A stretch of 41,687 nucleotides of DNA. It comes from a virus. The notes under the pieces are model-generated. The model saw only the letters and a program-made list of their open reading frames with translations, ran no database searches and was not told where the DNA came from. Both the position numbers and the translations under genes were made by a program. Positions 22,058 to 29,117 of this stretch are shown in pieces (position 1 is the stretch's first letter; the number at the start of each line of letters is the position of its first letter). The DNA lies in the IMG/VR virus record IMGVR_UViG_3300049825_000657, positions 1 through 41,687 of that record, one strand, 5' to 3'.

Positions 22058-22405
22058 ATGTTGAACTATCTAGCGAAAGCATGCCACGCCGCTAACCAAA
22101 CGTGGTGGCACGATCCGAAGACCGGGGAGAAATTGAACCGAAACAAGGGCGAGCTTCTTATGCTCATTGTGTCAGAAGTCGCGGAAGCCATGGAGGGCGA
22201 ACGCAAGAACCTCATGGACGACAAACTGCCACACCGCAAGATGGCCGAAGTCGAACTTGCTGACGCGCTAATCCGCATTTTCGATTACGCTGGCGCATAT
22301 GGGTTTGACCTTGATGGCGCTTTTGCTGAGAAAAGAGCCTACAACGCCAAGCGCGCAGACCACAAGCCAGAAAACAGGTTGAAGGAAAACGGCAAGCAAT
22401 GGTGA
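22058..22405 (+). CDS. MazG-like nucleotide pyrophosphohydrolase
   Basis: 115 residues. An all-alpha NTP pyrophosphatase layout: ELLMLIVSEVAEAMEGERKN, then ELADALIRIFDYAGAYGFD, then EKRAYNAKRADHKPEN, with the E-x-x-E...E-x-x-D metal-binding pattern of MazG-type proteins. Phage members may lower ppGpp or clean nucleotide pools. AGGAGA ribosome site upstream. It is the last sizeable gene of the rightward operon. Confidence 0.8.
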   Translation: MLNYLAKACHAANQTWWHDPKTGEKLNRNKGELLMLIVSEVAEAMEGERKNLMDDKLPHRKMAEVELADALIRIFDYAGAYGFDLDGAFAEKRAYNAKRADHKPENRLKENGKQW

Positions 22406-22491
22406 CGGCATATGCTGTGCTGATCGCCCGCAACAAGTGTGCCTGCTTTGGCCTGCGCCCATTGAGGTGGGAGAGGTCGAGAGCAGCTTGA
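22402..22491 (+). CDS. Possible 29-residue terminal ORF
   Basis: GTG overlapping the MazG-like stop (GTGA) and ending at 22491, 7 bases before the end of the converging gene. Contains a single C-A-C. Very short, so only the coupling supports it. Confidence 0.3.
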   Translation: MTAYAVLIARNKCACFGLRPLRWERSRAA

Positions 22492-22497
22492 AGCAAA

Positions 22498-22791
22498 TCA
22501 TGCGGACTTAAGCCGCTCCGCACTCCAATCCCCCTTGGAAATGAACGAGAACAAGGGGAATGCGGTTTCGTTTATTGCTCTCAAGCGGGGGCGGACTTGA
22601 CGTACAGCGCCGGTGAGATTGAGAGCATCAACGTCCTTTGGAGTCCCCTCAAAAATTACCTCGATGCGCAACACGTCATCACCGTCAGAATCCAATTCCT
22701 TATGGATTTTGACGTCTACAATCTTCACCTTGTCGAAATCCGCTGCCAAAGTTTCTCTGACAACTTGGGCAATCCCAATCGTGTCAGGCAT
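22498..22791 (-). CDS. Hypothetical protein, isolated minus-strand gene
   Basis: 97 residues from the ATG at 22791: an acidic helical start, then VDVKIHKELDSDGDDVLRIE and VIFEGTPKD, a beta-strand-rich middle, and FPLFSFIS near the end. The pattern I-x-x-D-x-D-G-x-x-x-L-x-I-x-V is seen in small conserved bacterial proteins of unknown function. The start is uncertain: no strong ribosome site, and a TTG at 22860 would add 23 residues. It stands alone between the convergent rightward operon and the tRNA. Confidence 0.55.
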   Translation of the reverse strand: MPDTIGIAQVVRETLAADFDKVKIVDVKIHKELDSDGDDVLRIEVIFEGTPKDVDALNLTGAVRQVRPRLRAINETAFPLFSFISKGDWSAERLKSA

Positions 22792-22941
22792 GTGAGAGTC
22801 CGTTCTCTTCCTAGCCAAAACGCAAGCTTCTAACTTAAGTTGGCCTAGAAGGGTTGACAAGTGGCAAATTTGCTAGCGGTCAGCCAGAGGTTCGTTTCGC
22901 ACCTCTTGTGAATCGGGGCATCGACTGATACCCCGCAACCA

Positions 22942-23030
22942 GGGGGTGGGGCTGGATGGTTAAGGCGCTCGGCTGTTAATCGAAGGCCTCAGTTGCATGA
23001 GAGCGAGTTCAATTCTCGTCATCCCCGCCA
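22942..23030 (+). tRNA. Class II-shaped tRNA with anticodon GUU
   Basis: 89 bases with an encoded CCA (23028-23030). The acceptor GGGGGTG pairs with CATCCCC (one G-U). The D-arm is of 3 bp with a GG-containing loop; the anticodon loop CTGTTAA puts GTT at 22975-22977, reading Asn codons. The T-arm is GCGAG-TTCAATT-CTCGT. Between the anticodon and T stems is a long variable arm: a perfect CTCA/TGAG stem with a GTTGCA loop (22988-23001). That shape belongs to Ser/Leu/Tyr tRNAs, not Asn. The anticodon stem has four good pairs plus one mismatch. The amino acid it carries cannot be read from the anticodon alone. Confidence 0.75.
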
Positions 23031-23233
23031 CTAAGGCCGGCCCACGGGGGCCGGTAATGTGGGGTGGCTGGTATGCAACAATTGCCAGCCACCGCCCGTT
23101 TCACCGCTTGGTAAGCGTTACTATCTATGTGAACATGAATTGGGGTCGGCAATGCAACCCGTCTTCGTGACGGTGTCGGTCCCCATAAGGGGCGCTAAGC
23201 CCTTCTTGGCGAAAGCCAGGTGGCGGGGATGAC
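23018..23233 (+). ncRNA. Candidate structured RNA closed by the tRNA 3' end
   Basis: The last 14 bases of the tRNA region (23018-23031) are a perfect inverted repeat of 23220-23233. Between them are several strong hairpins: 23037-23054 (7 bp), 23063-23093 (9 bp perfect), a CGCTT/AAGCG stem, CCGTC/GACGG, CCCC-ATAA-GGGG, GGGC/GCCC, and a GAAA tetraloop hairpin with a TGGC/GCCA core. No open reading frame of note covers the stretch. It is not explained by the tRNA or by a protein, so an RNA product, or a fold that competes with the tRNA, is likely. No known RNA family was recognised. Confidence 0.45.
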
Positions 23234-23242
23234 CCGTAACTA

Positions 23243-23272
23243 ACAGGCCGCTCAAGCAGCGGCCTGTTTCTT
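23243..23272 (+). terminator. Intrinsic terminator, probably bidirectional
   Basis: A perfect 10-bp stem ACAGGCCGCT/AGCGGCCTGT with a 5-base loop, followed by TTCTTA. It closes the tRNA/RNA unit and may also stop leftward late transcription from the other side. Confidence 0.8.
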
Positions 23273-23323
23273 ATAGGGACCGCGTGTCCGGCTGGTGATT
23301 TCAAACTGACCCACTACCCCTAT

Positions 23324-23506
23324 GTGGATAGCTTTGAATGGAGTGGCGATTACATCTGGGCCGATGGCAACTATAGCTGCGACTGCAACCGTGCTCTATT
23401 TTTCGCAAGAGCGAAGGGATTGCCGGACCCGAACATCTCATGCGGTGACGGGCTTTATCGGGTCCGCGTTGAAGCCCCTAACGGGACAGTTCTCTATGAG
23501 GACTAA
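23324..23506 (+). CDS. Conserved small phage protein (CDCNRA type), start unclear
   Basis: 60 residues from a GTG at 23324, with DGNYSCDCNRALFFARA and a terminal CGDGLYRVRVE, a conserved phage motif. The open frame continues upstream as FKLTHYPYVDSFEW, which also fits the family (T-x-x-P-Y-V-D), but no ATG, GTG or TTG is available there, so the true start may be a rare codon or lost. Its stop overlaps the nuclease gene's stop on the other strand. Confidence 0.6.
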   Translation: MDSFEWSGDYIWADGNYSCDCNRALFFARAKGLPDPNISCGDGLYRVRVEAPNGTVLYED

Positions 23507-24030
23507 TCGCACCACGACGGCTTAAGATACTTCTTGTCCCCCTTCGCCTTCTGGGGATCGTAGGGCGCCGCAAGGCCAGCCGCGATGATTTCCGCCTTGT
23601 AGCTGCGCCCGTCCGGAAGCGTCACCTCGACCAATAGACGCCCGTATGGGTCTTGTTGCTCTTGGTGCTGCGCAGGGGTGATTGTCACGATCTTGCCGTC
23701 GAGCTTCTCATGAGCCCACGCGGTCGCGGTGACGCCCAGGCGGGCCTCCTTGACGCACCTCGCCAGTCCCTTGGACGACTTCGATTTGCTGCCCTTCTTG
23801 GGCAGGTGCTTCTCCGGGGTATCGGTTCCCAGCACCCTGGCCTTGCGGAAGCACAGCGGGGCAGGGCGGCAATTCAGTGCGCGGAAACTGAACGTGTCCC
23901 CGTCGCTCGCCGCAATGACCTCAACCGGGAAGGGCTCGAAACGCGGGTAGACGTAATCCGCCGCCCCCACATGGGATGCCCCTAGGAGGCACAGAAATAG
24001 GGCTGCGGTGGCCTTCATTTTCAAGAGCAT
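23503..24030 (-). CDS. Secreted staphylococcal-type thermonuclease (SNase domain)
   Basis: 175 residues. A signal peptide (MKATAALFLCLLGASHVGAA) precedes an SNase fold: ASDGDTFSFRA, then ARVLGTDTPE with the catalytic Arg/Asp/Glu equivalents, and DPYGRLLVEV with the second catalytic Arg, ending AEIIAAGLAAPYD. It would degrade DNA or RNA in the periplasm or outside. It is the last gene of the lysis block; its ATG (24030) overlaps the lipoprotein stop by 10 bases and follows GGGGGC. Confidence 0.8.
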   Translation of the reverse strand: MLLKMKATAALFLCLLGASHVGAADYVYPRFEPFPVEVIAASDGDTFSFRALNCRPAPLCFRKARVLGTDTPEKHLPKKGSKSKSSKGLARCVKEARLGVTATAWAHEKLDGKIVTITPAQHQEQQDPYGRLLVEVTLPDGRSYKAEIIAAGLAAPYDPQKAKGDKKYLKPSWCD

Positions 24031-24257
24031 CTTTGCCCCCTCAATCTGTTGTTGGCCGCCAGCGATAGGCAGGCCCGCCGCTTCCGGCCCTCCAGAGACG
24101 CGCGGAGCCTACCGGTTCCGTCGAGGCATTCGGATTTCCAGTCTTGGGGAAGCTCGACCCGCTTGAAATCGCAGCTCGCGTCAATGACGGTAGTCTTGCC
24201 GCCGCCGGTGCAGCCCAGCCCGATGCCGAGCACCATGAGAACGCAGACGTTTGCCAT
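24021..24257 (-). CDS. Small lipoprotein, Rz1-like o-spanin candidate
   Basis: 78 residues. A hydrophobic start and lipobox LGIGLGC at about 10-16 mark a lipoprotein; the following TTVIDASCDFKRV matches a motif of small phage lipoproteins in lysis cassettes. It is followed by basic residues rather than a Pro-rich tail, so the o-spanin role is likely but not proven. It starts directly at the end of the preceding 53-residue ORF. Confidence 0.6.
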   Translation of the reverse strand: MANVCVLMVLGIGLGCTGGGKTTVIDASCDFKRVELPQDWKSECLDGTGRLRASLEGRKRRACLSLAANNRLRGQRCS

Positions 24258-24419
24258 TTAAAACCCCTTCATTGCGTTGCCCGCCGCGACCGCCTCGCGC
24301 CTAAACCTTTCCCACATGGTGCAAGGGCTACCTTCGCAGTGAGGGCATATTGGTTGCGATTCCGTCCCTGCACAAAGGCACAAGGCGCGCGCAACACGCT
24401 CAATCTTTCGGTCGTTCAT
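24258..24419 (-). CDS. Small Cys-containing ORF in lysis cassette
   Basis: 53 residues, ATG overlapping the previous stop (ATGA). Contains ALCLC and CPHCEGSPC, a zinc-binding-like cluster. No family recognised. It ends at the base before the lipoprotein start. Confidence 0.6.
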   Translation of the reverse strand: MNDRKIERVARALCLCAGTESQPICPHCEGSPCTMWERFRREAVAAGNAMKGF

Positions 24420-24631
24420 AGGTCCCCTGAAAGGTCTTCGCCCGGGGCCTCGACCCGCTGCGACACCTTCTCGGCATCCCGGCGGGCCGCTTCCTTGGCC
24501 TTGATGTTCTCGGCTTGTTGCTGGAGCGCGCCTTTTTCGACCAAGGCTTCGTCGCGCCGCCAGTCCTTGAACACGCGGGCCAGAAAGTTGGCCGCGAACT
24601 TAGGGAGCAGCGCGACAAGCCAGGAAAACAC
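24416..24631 (-). CDS. Rz-like membrane protein (i-spanin candidate)
   Basis: 71 residues: one N-terminal membrane segment (MFSWLVALLPKFAANFLARV) and a charged coiled-coil periplasmic part (QQQAENIKAKEAARRDAEKV) ending GEDLSGDL. This is the layout of Rz-like inner-membrane spanins and related phage proteins. It lies one base from the holin-like gene and is coupled to the next ORF. Confidence 0.6.
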   Translation of the reverse strand: MFSWLVALLPKFAANFLARVFKDWRRDEALVEKGALQQQAENIKAKEAARRDAEKVSQRVEAPGEDLSGDL

Positions 24632-24632
24632 G

Positions 24633-24860
24633 TTAGGCCCCGATCACCTTCTTGGCCGTGATGCGGCCATAGATGGCCAGCAAGCCACCAATCGCGGCGA
24701 TGATGACGTCAATGTGGCCCATGAGGCCCTGAGCATCGGCGGCAGAAATGTTGATGCCGACAATTGACAGCAGCGAAAGGGCCATTGGCAGGATAGCGAT
24801 CAGCCCTCCCCAGACGCCCTTAGACGCCAGGACGCCCTTCGAACCAGATAGATCAGCCAT
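24633..24860 (-). CDS. Holin-like membrane protein
   Basis: 75 residues with two membrane segments (GGLIAILPMALSLLSIVGI and IIAAIGGLLAIYGRI) and short charged ends, including KGVWGG at the start and a terminal ITAKKVIGA, the pattern of a common phage holin family (ADAQ before the second helix; AIYGRI). It would form the membrane hole that releases the endolysin. Confidence 0.75.
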   Translation of the reverse strand: MADLSGSKGVLASKGVWGGLIAILPMALSLLSIVGINISAADAQGLMGHIDVIIAAIGGLLAIYGRITAKKVIGA

Positions 24861-24902
24861 GTGTGTTGCCTTCTATGAAAGCCGGGAACCGCCCGGCGCG
24901 GG

Positions 24903-27623
24903 TTAGGAAACTCTCATCAGCACAAGCGGCCCCGGCGGGACGCCCTCAACATAGAGCGATTTCCGGGCTGCCTCAACTGTGATGTCTGGTCCGACTTGCA
25001 CGCCATTGGCCTTGACGCGCCAGACTCCGGGATAGACTGCCGCGAATAGACTGGCAGGAGCGCCTACAATGGAACCCGCAGAATAGTTGCCCGGCCCGGC
25101 GGCACCGATGTCCACCCCCGATTTTCCGAATAGGCAGGTGAGTTTCTGGAACCGGATGCCGATCAGGTTGCCGACACTCAGGCGAGTGACCGGCAACGCG
25201 GCAACCCCAGCATCGCTGGCCTGCACCACGTGAAGAAAATCGACGGACGGGATACCGCTGACCTTGATCTCTAGACGGCTGTGCCCATCCTCGCCGTTTG
25301 GCCACGTGGTCGCGTTCGTGGGGCTCAAATTGCCCTTGAGGCCGGGATCGTAGGTCACCAGAGTTCCGGATGGCGACTTGACCACGCCCTGTTTCAAGAC
25401 CGCATCGACGTGCAGGCCTTGTCCTGGGCTCAAGCTATCCGGATAGTTTATGATCTCGCCAACTTGCCCCGTGATAGGAAAAACGGTTTCGACCGTGCAG
25501 CGCCCGCCGAAACTTCCAACGTATTTCGGGCCGCGATAGAAATAGTAATTGCCCTCCGCAGTCGGATTGGCGTTTTCGTCGGTAAGAAAGCTTGTCCCGC
25601 CAGGGCGGACGGTGTTCTCCCAATAGTATTTCTTGTTGGCCGTGACGGTCTGGATCGGAGCGATAGCTTGCACAAGCCACCGTTTTTCTGTCGTGGCCAG
25701 CTTGGCGTCGATCCAATCCGCGATCACCATGATCATTGGATTGGTGGGAACGCCGGTCGCGAACGTGAGCATCCGGCGGTGCACCGTGTTTGCCCTGTCG
25801 CATTGCTTGGTCCTGTAGCCAAGCGTGATGTCGGTGAACAAATAGGCGAGCCTTCCGTCGGGGCTTTCCCAATGCGCTCCGAATGCCGCTTTCTGGAACC
25901 CGTTGATGCCCCATTGGGCGTCGAGGACTTGCGAAAGATAGGCTGGCTGATCTGGGTTTGATCGCAGCACCGTGTACACATCGGGCTCTCGATCTGGCCG
26001 GGGCCACGCGATACCGCCATCCGCGACCGCATTTGCGCGCACACTGTTGACCTCCAGCGGATCAGCAATGATCAAGGAATTCATTGAACTCGACTGCTTG
26101 TCAAAGTTCATGTTGTAGCCGGATGAAAATACTGAGTTGCTGGCCTGATAGACGCCGAAATGCCCGGTCAAAGGCCCACCATAGAACATATCCCATGTTC
26201 CGGTGTTCTTGTGACCGTGGCCCTCAAACAAGTGCGTCTTTCCGTTCATGATCGCAATGGCGGGGCGAGCCTGCATGTCCATGGCCCATGATGTCCTGAC
26301 CGAAGTCCGGTTCGTATGGCCCGGGAAATAATGGGCAAGGGGAAGTGCGGAAAAATTCGGATGCGGTCCCGCCGCGTAGGCGCGCGCCGCCGTCTTGACC
26401 TGATCCGGCATCGCTGCGAACATCAATGCCTTGATGCCGGGGCTCACGTCTTCTTTCCACAATGTGGTCTTGATCGTCCCACCCTGTCGATCCGTCAACG
26501 TGCCGACCGGATAATCAATTTCGTCCTGCATGGACGTATAGGCGTAGAGCGGGCCGACCTCCGGATCGCCTTTCCAATAGATGGCCGCCAGCGCGTGCAT
26601 GGTGCGAAACTGTGTGGGGTTGTAGTCATCCGTGGTGCTGTCGCCCATGCGGAACATGCGCCCATCGGGGCGGAGATTGTAGATGTGGGAGAGGAGTGAG
26701 TATTTATAATCCGGGGCGAGGAAGTCCGCGATTCCAATGGTCTTCAAAATGACGCCGGCGCAATGCCAATGGTCGAAGAAGGTGTAATAGTTTGAGTTTT
26801 GCGCTCCAGAGTGCCCCTGCGCAATCCATGCGATGGTGTCGCGATACCGGCCCATCACGAGGTCGGATGCCGCAGTCCACAGTTGATGCGTGTCTGGGTT
26901 GGTGTGTTCCACCAAGGCGAGGCCCCATGCGAGATGGTTCCCCAAGATGCTCCCGTTTGCCACATGCCCGTTGAGGTCCGGCAATGCCGAATAGGCCATG
27001 GTGTTGTTTGGAATCGGCGAGAGTGCGTCAGCCGCTTCTCCGAGGCCGCCAGGCCACCCCGCCTGATCCTTGAGCCGTGACAGGCGCTTTAGCTCCGTCT
27101 GCATGTCTGTCTTGTAGCTATTGCCGGTCACGGGGTTGATGGTCAGTAGGTTGTCAAAGCACCAATCGTAGACCACTGCGGAGTAGTGAAACGCTGACCA
27201 GAACTCATAGAGTCCGACGCTAGATGTGAGCGTCATGTCGTACCAGGCCTGCGCCAGCGCGACACGCCAATAGGGGGCAGAGGAGAAACTCAAATTGACA
27301 GGCGGCTGCCCAATCCGCGCGCCAATCGGAAGCGTTCCCGTAAAGACCGCCGACGGATCGGCAATGCTTCGCAGCGCGGCGTTCATCGCCTTGGAAGAAT
27401 TTGCCGCACTTGTGATGTGTGCGTATTCGTTCTCCCAATCCGTCGTCGTCGATGCCGCCGCGATCCAACGAGACCTAATCCGCGTGATGTCGGACGGCGT
27501 GATGTAGAGACGGGGCCGCGCCACCGGGACGGATGCTAGCGGGATTGAGGCATGGCCGGGCGGAGAAGCCGCTACAGCCGCGCCCATAAGCAACATGGCC
27601 TTTCGCCTGGACATTTTCATCAT
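24903..27623 (-). CDS. Exported polysaccharide lyase-like protein (heparinase II/III or alginate-lyase type)
   Basis: 906 residues from the ATG at 27623, which overlaps the upstream stop. The start MMKMSRRKAMLLMGAAVAAS is a Tat-type signal (S-R-R-K) with an A-x-A site near 27. The body first has an alpha-rich region with aromatic repeats (about 40-410), then a beta-rich part beginning near SWAMDMQARPAIAIMNG and LFEGHGHKNTGTWDMFYGG, the layout of heparinase II/III-like and alginate lyases. The His/Gly-rich stretch could hold the active site. It may degrade host capsule or exopolysaccharide during lysis. Its place inside the lysis block is unusual. Confidence 0.6.
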   Translation of the reverse strand: MMKMSRRKAMLLMGAAVAASPPGHASIPLASVPVARPRLYITPSDITRIRSRWIAAASTTTDWENEYAHITSAANSSKAMNAALRSIADPSAVFTGTLPIGARIGQPPVNLSFSSAPYWRVALAQAWYDMTLTSSVGLYEFWSAFHYSAVVYDWCFDNLLTINPVTGNSYKTDMQTELKRLSRLKDQAGWPGGLGEAADALSPIPNNTMAYSALPDLNGHVANGSILGNHLAWGLALVEHTNPDTHQLWTAASDLVMGRYRDTIAWIAQGHSGAQNSNYYTFFDHWHCAGVILKTIGIADFLAPDYKYSLLSHIYNLRPDGRMFRMGDSTTDDYNPTQFRTMHALAAIYWKGDPEVGPLYAYTSMQDEIDYPVGTLTDRQGGTIKTTLWKEDVSPGIKALMFAAMPDQVKTAARAYAAGPHPNFSALPLAHYFPGHTNRTSVRTSWAMDMQARPAIAIMNGKTHLFEGHGHKNTGTWDMFYGGPLTGHFGVYQASNSVFSSGYNMNFDKQSSSMNSLIIADPLEVNSVRANAVADGGIAWPRPDREPDVYTVLRSNPDQPAYLSQVLDAQWGINGFQKAAFGAHWESPDGRLAYLFTDITLGYRTKQCDRANTVHRRMLTFATGVPTNPMIMVIADWIDAKLATTEKRWLVQAIAPIQTVTANKKYYWENTVRPGGTSFLTDENANPTAEGNYYFYRGPKYVGSFGGRCTVETVFPITGQVGEIINYPDSLSPGQGLHVDAVLKQGVVKSPSGTLVTYDPGLKGNLSPTNATTWPNGEDGHSRLEIKVSGIPSVDFLHVVQASDAGVAALPVTRLSVGNLIGIRFQKLTCLFGKSGVDIGAAGPGNYSAGSIVGAPASLFAAVYPGVWRVKANGVQVGPDITVEAARKSLYVEGVPPGPLVLMRVS

Positions 27624-27751
27624 ATCGAGCCGCATCCCGAGCGGGTGCAGCGGATGGTTTCGATCACGTGCGTGGTGCCGGTCAGTTCCAGGTAGGCGAA
27701 GGCCAACGCGGAGACCAGGGCAACGGCGGCCATGAATTTCGTTATGATCAT
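27620..27751 (-). CDS. Small membrane protein in lysis block
   Basis: 43 residues, hydrophobic start (MIITKFMAAVALVSALAFAY) and a short tail with two cysteines (CTRSGCGSI). ATGA overlaps with both neighbours. Type and role unknown. Confidence 0.55.
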   Translation of the reverse strand: MIITKFMAAVALVSALAFAYLELTGTTHVIETIRCTRSGCGSI

Positions 27752-27945
27752 TTCAGCGTCAGCCCTATCTTTGCCATGAGCGCGGCGCCGACCGCGAGCA
27801 TCACGGTTGCAACAATAGCATTCATGATGCGACGAAACGACTTCACTTCACTCTCAAGTGTCTCCAACCGCCTTCTCACATCGTGCCTCCACACCGCTTG
27901 CGAAACGTCGTCAAGCCCATTTTGGTCGTCGTCATCGATCTTCAC
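27748..27945 (-). CDS. XhlA-like C-terminally anchored protein
   Basis: 65 residues from a GTG at 27945 (an ATG at 28020 would overlap the previous gene by 89 bases). An acidic start (KIDDDDQNGLDD), a heptad-like RRRLETLESEVKSFRR helix and a C-terminal membrane segment (MNAIVATVMLAVGAALMAKI) resemble XhlA-type hemolysin/holin accessory proteins. Start choice is a judgement. Confidence 0.55.
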   Translation of the reverse strand: MKIDDDDQNGLDDVSQAVWRHDVRRRLETLESEVKSFRRIMNAIVATVMLAVGAALMAKIGLTLK

Positions 27946-28129
27946 GGTCGTCTCGGATCGTTTGGGCGATGAGTTCGGCGACCATCCGGACTGCTCCTTT
28001 TGAAACTCTAACCATGCCATCCCATGCTCTCGGAATATCCCTAGCTCGTAGTCCAGAACGCCAGATCAGCCACCCGCCTATAACGAGGCACAGGTCGGCC
28101 ACCATAGACACGGCGATTGCGAACCCCAT
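27932..28129 (-). CDS. Small membrane protein
   Basis: 65 residues; one membrane helix (AIAVSMVADLCLVIGGWLIW) and a basic tail. It overlaps the upstream 160-residue gene by 89 bases, so one of the two starts or ends may be wrong, but both have plausible membrane sequence. Confidence 0.5.
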   Translation of the reverse strand: MGFAIAVSMVADLCLVIGGWLIWRSGLRARDIPRAWDGMVRVSKGAVRMVAELIAQTIRDDREDR

Positions 28130-28523
28130 TTCCAGACGCCCCCGTCCAAATCATCGCGAATTGCAGCCACATGAAAACCGACGCCAGATCAGCGCAGGTC
28201 ATGAACGCCCAGATGCCAGCTGCGCCCATCGAATAAGCCGCGATCTTGCCGACAAAAAGGCCACAGAACAGTTTCGCGGAAACACTTCTCGTGATGCTGA
28301 GTGTGCTGGCGATGACAACCACATCAACCACTGAAAGCGCTGCTGCCCATGAGCGTTCGTCATGGAATGCCGCAAGGCCGATCCTGGTTAGCAGATATGA
28401 AACACAAAGCGCCCCGGTGGCCTTGCGAAGTTCTGAGTTTCCCCCCCGGGCGGCAACGGCAATGGTCACTCCAAGACCGATGAGGTCCAGCATGCCAGCC
28501 GTTGTCGTCCAGAAGAAATTCAT
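28041..28523 (-). CDS. Multi-pass membrane protein
   Basis: 160 residues with four or five hydrophobic segments (GMLDLIGLGVTIAVAA; ALCVSYLLTRIGLAAF; ALSVVDVVVIASTLSI; AKLFCGLFVGKIAAYS; FMWLQFAMIW). No family recognised. It lies in the lysis block, where such proteins may be holin-related. Its start overlaps the previous stop (TGATG). Confidence 0.55.
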   Translation of the reverse strand: MNFFWTTTAGMLDLIGLGVTIAVAARGGNSELRKATGALCVSYLLTRIGLAAFHDERSWAAALSVVDVVVIASTLSITRSVSAKLFCGLFVGKIAAYSMGAAGIWAFMTCADLASVFMWLQFAMIWTGASGNGVRNRRVYGGRPVPRYRRVADLAFWTTS

Positions 28524-28942
28524 CAGCGCGCGTTGCCCCTTGCGTTGAGCCGGTCAATCTGGGCATTGGTCGGTTGCTCGATGCCATTGAACGTCAGAAC
28601 TCCAGCCCAACACTCATGGGCCTTGAGCAGCTTCGCATAGGCGCGGCGCGGCTTGCCAGCCTCGATGCAATCGCGGGCATCCTCGAGATAGTCGAAACCT
28701 TCGGCCCACTCGAAATTCTTCACGCCGTGCTTGCGAGACACGGCGAGCGCCGCAGAGTCACACATCTCAATGGTGGCGCTCAACTCCAGGAGAAGAGCCG
28801 CCGGGTTGTCGCCAGCGTACGGCATTTTGAATTCTAGAGCATCCTTCGGAGATTTGCAGGCATGACGGAGCCGGACAATGGCAGCACCGCTTGCAATGAT
28901 TTCGTCCGGACACGGATGTTTCTTCTTGTGGTCGTCTGACAT
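28523..28942 (-). CDS. Hypothetical soluble protein
   Basis: 139 residues, helical, no domain recognised; starts with a charged MSDDHKKKHPCPDE. Its stop overlaps the membrane protein's start. Confidence 0.55.
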   Translation of the reverse strand: MSDDHKKKHPCPDEIIASGAAIVRLRHACKSPKDALEFKMPYAGDNPAALLLELSATIEMCDSAALAVSRKHGVKNFEWAEGFDYLEDARDCIEAGKPRRAYAKLLKAHECWAGVLTFNGIEQPTNAQIDRLNARGNAR

Positions 28943-28952
28943 GGCAGTTCTC

Positions 28953-29117
28953 CTATTTCGAAGATTCCGATTGCTTCACCGCGATTTGACCGATCACGGT
29001 AATCGCGGCAGTGAACACGGCGGCGAGCGCCGGTGTGATTTCGACGAAGGCGGCGACGCCCGCGACGACCATAACGGCAAGAATCGCGGTGATGAAAATT
29101 GCCGGAATGCCACTCAC
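28953..29117 (-). CDS. Small two-helix membrane protein
   Basis: 54 residues from a GTG overlapping the upstream stop (GTGA). Two hydrophobic stretches (IFITAILAVMVVAGVAAFVE; ALAAVFTAAITVIGQI). Function unknown. Confidence 0.5.
   Translation of the reverse strand: MSGIPAIFITAILAVMVVAGVAAFVEITPALAAVFTAAITVIGQIAVKQSESSK

Noticed and set aside
22942-23030. Phage attachment site at the tRNA
   Set aside because: No integrase gene in the window and no direct repeat of the tRNA 3' end; the matching sequence is inverted, not direct.
22942-23240. tmRNA or two-piece ssrA gene
   Set aside because: The acceptor region and anticodon arm give a complete tRNA with D- and anticodon arms; no tag-peptide frame or tmRNA-like T-loop arrangement was found downstream.
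23322-23525. 67-codon ORF in another frame of the small conserved gene
   Set aside because: The parallel frame from 23324 has the conserved CDCNRA motif; this one has no recognisable content.
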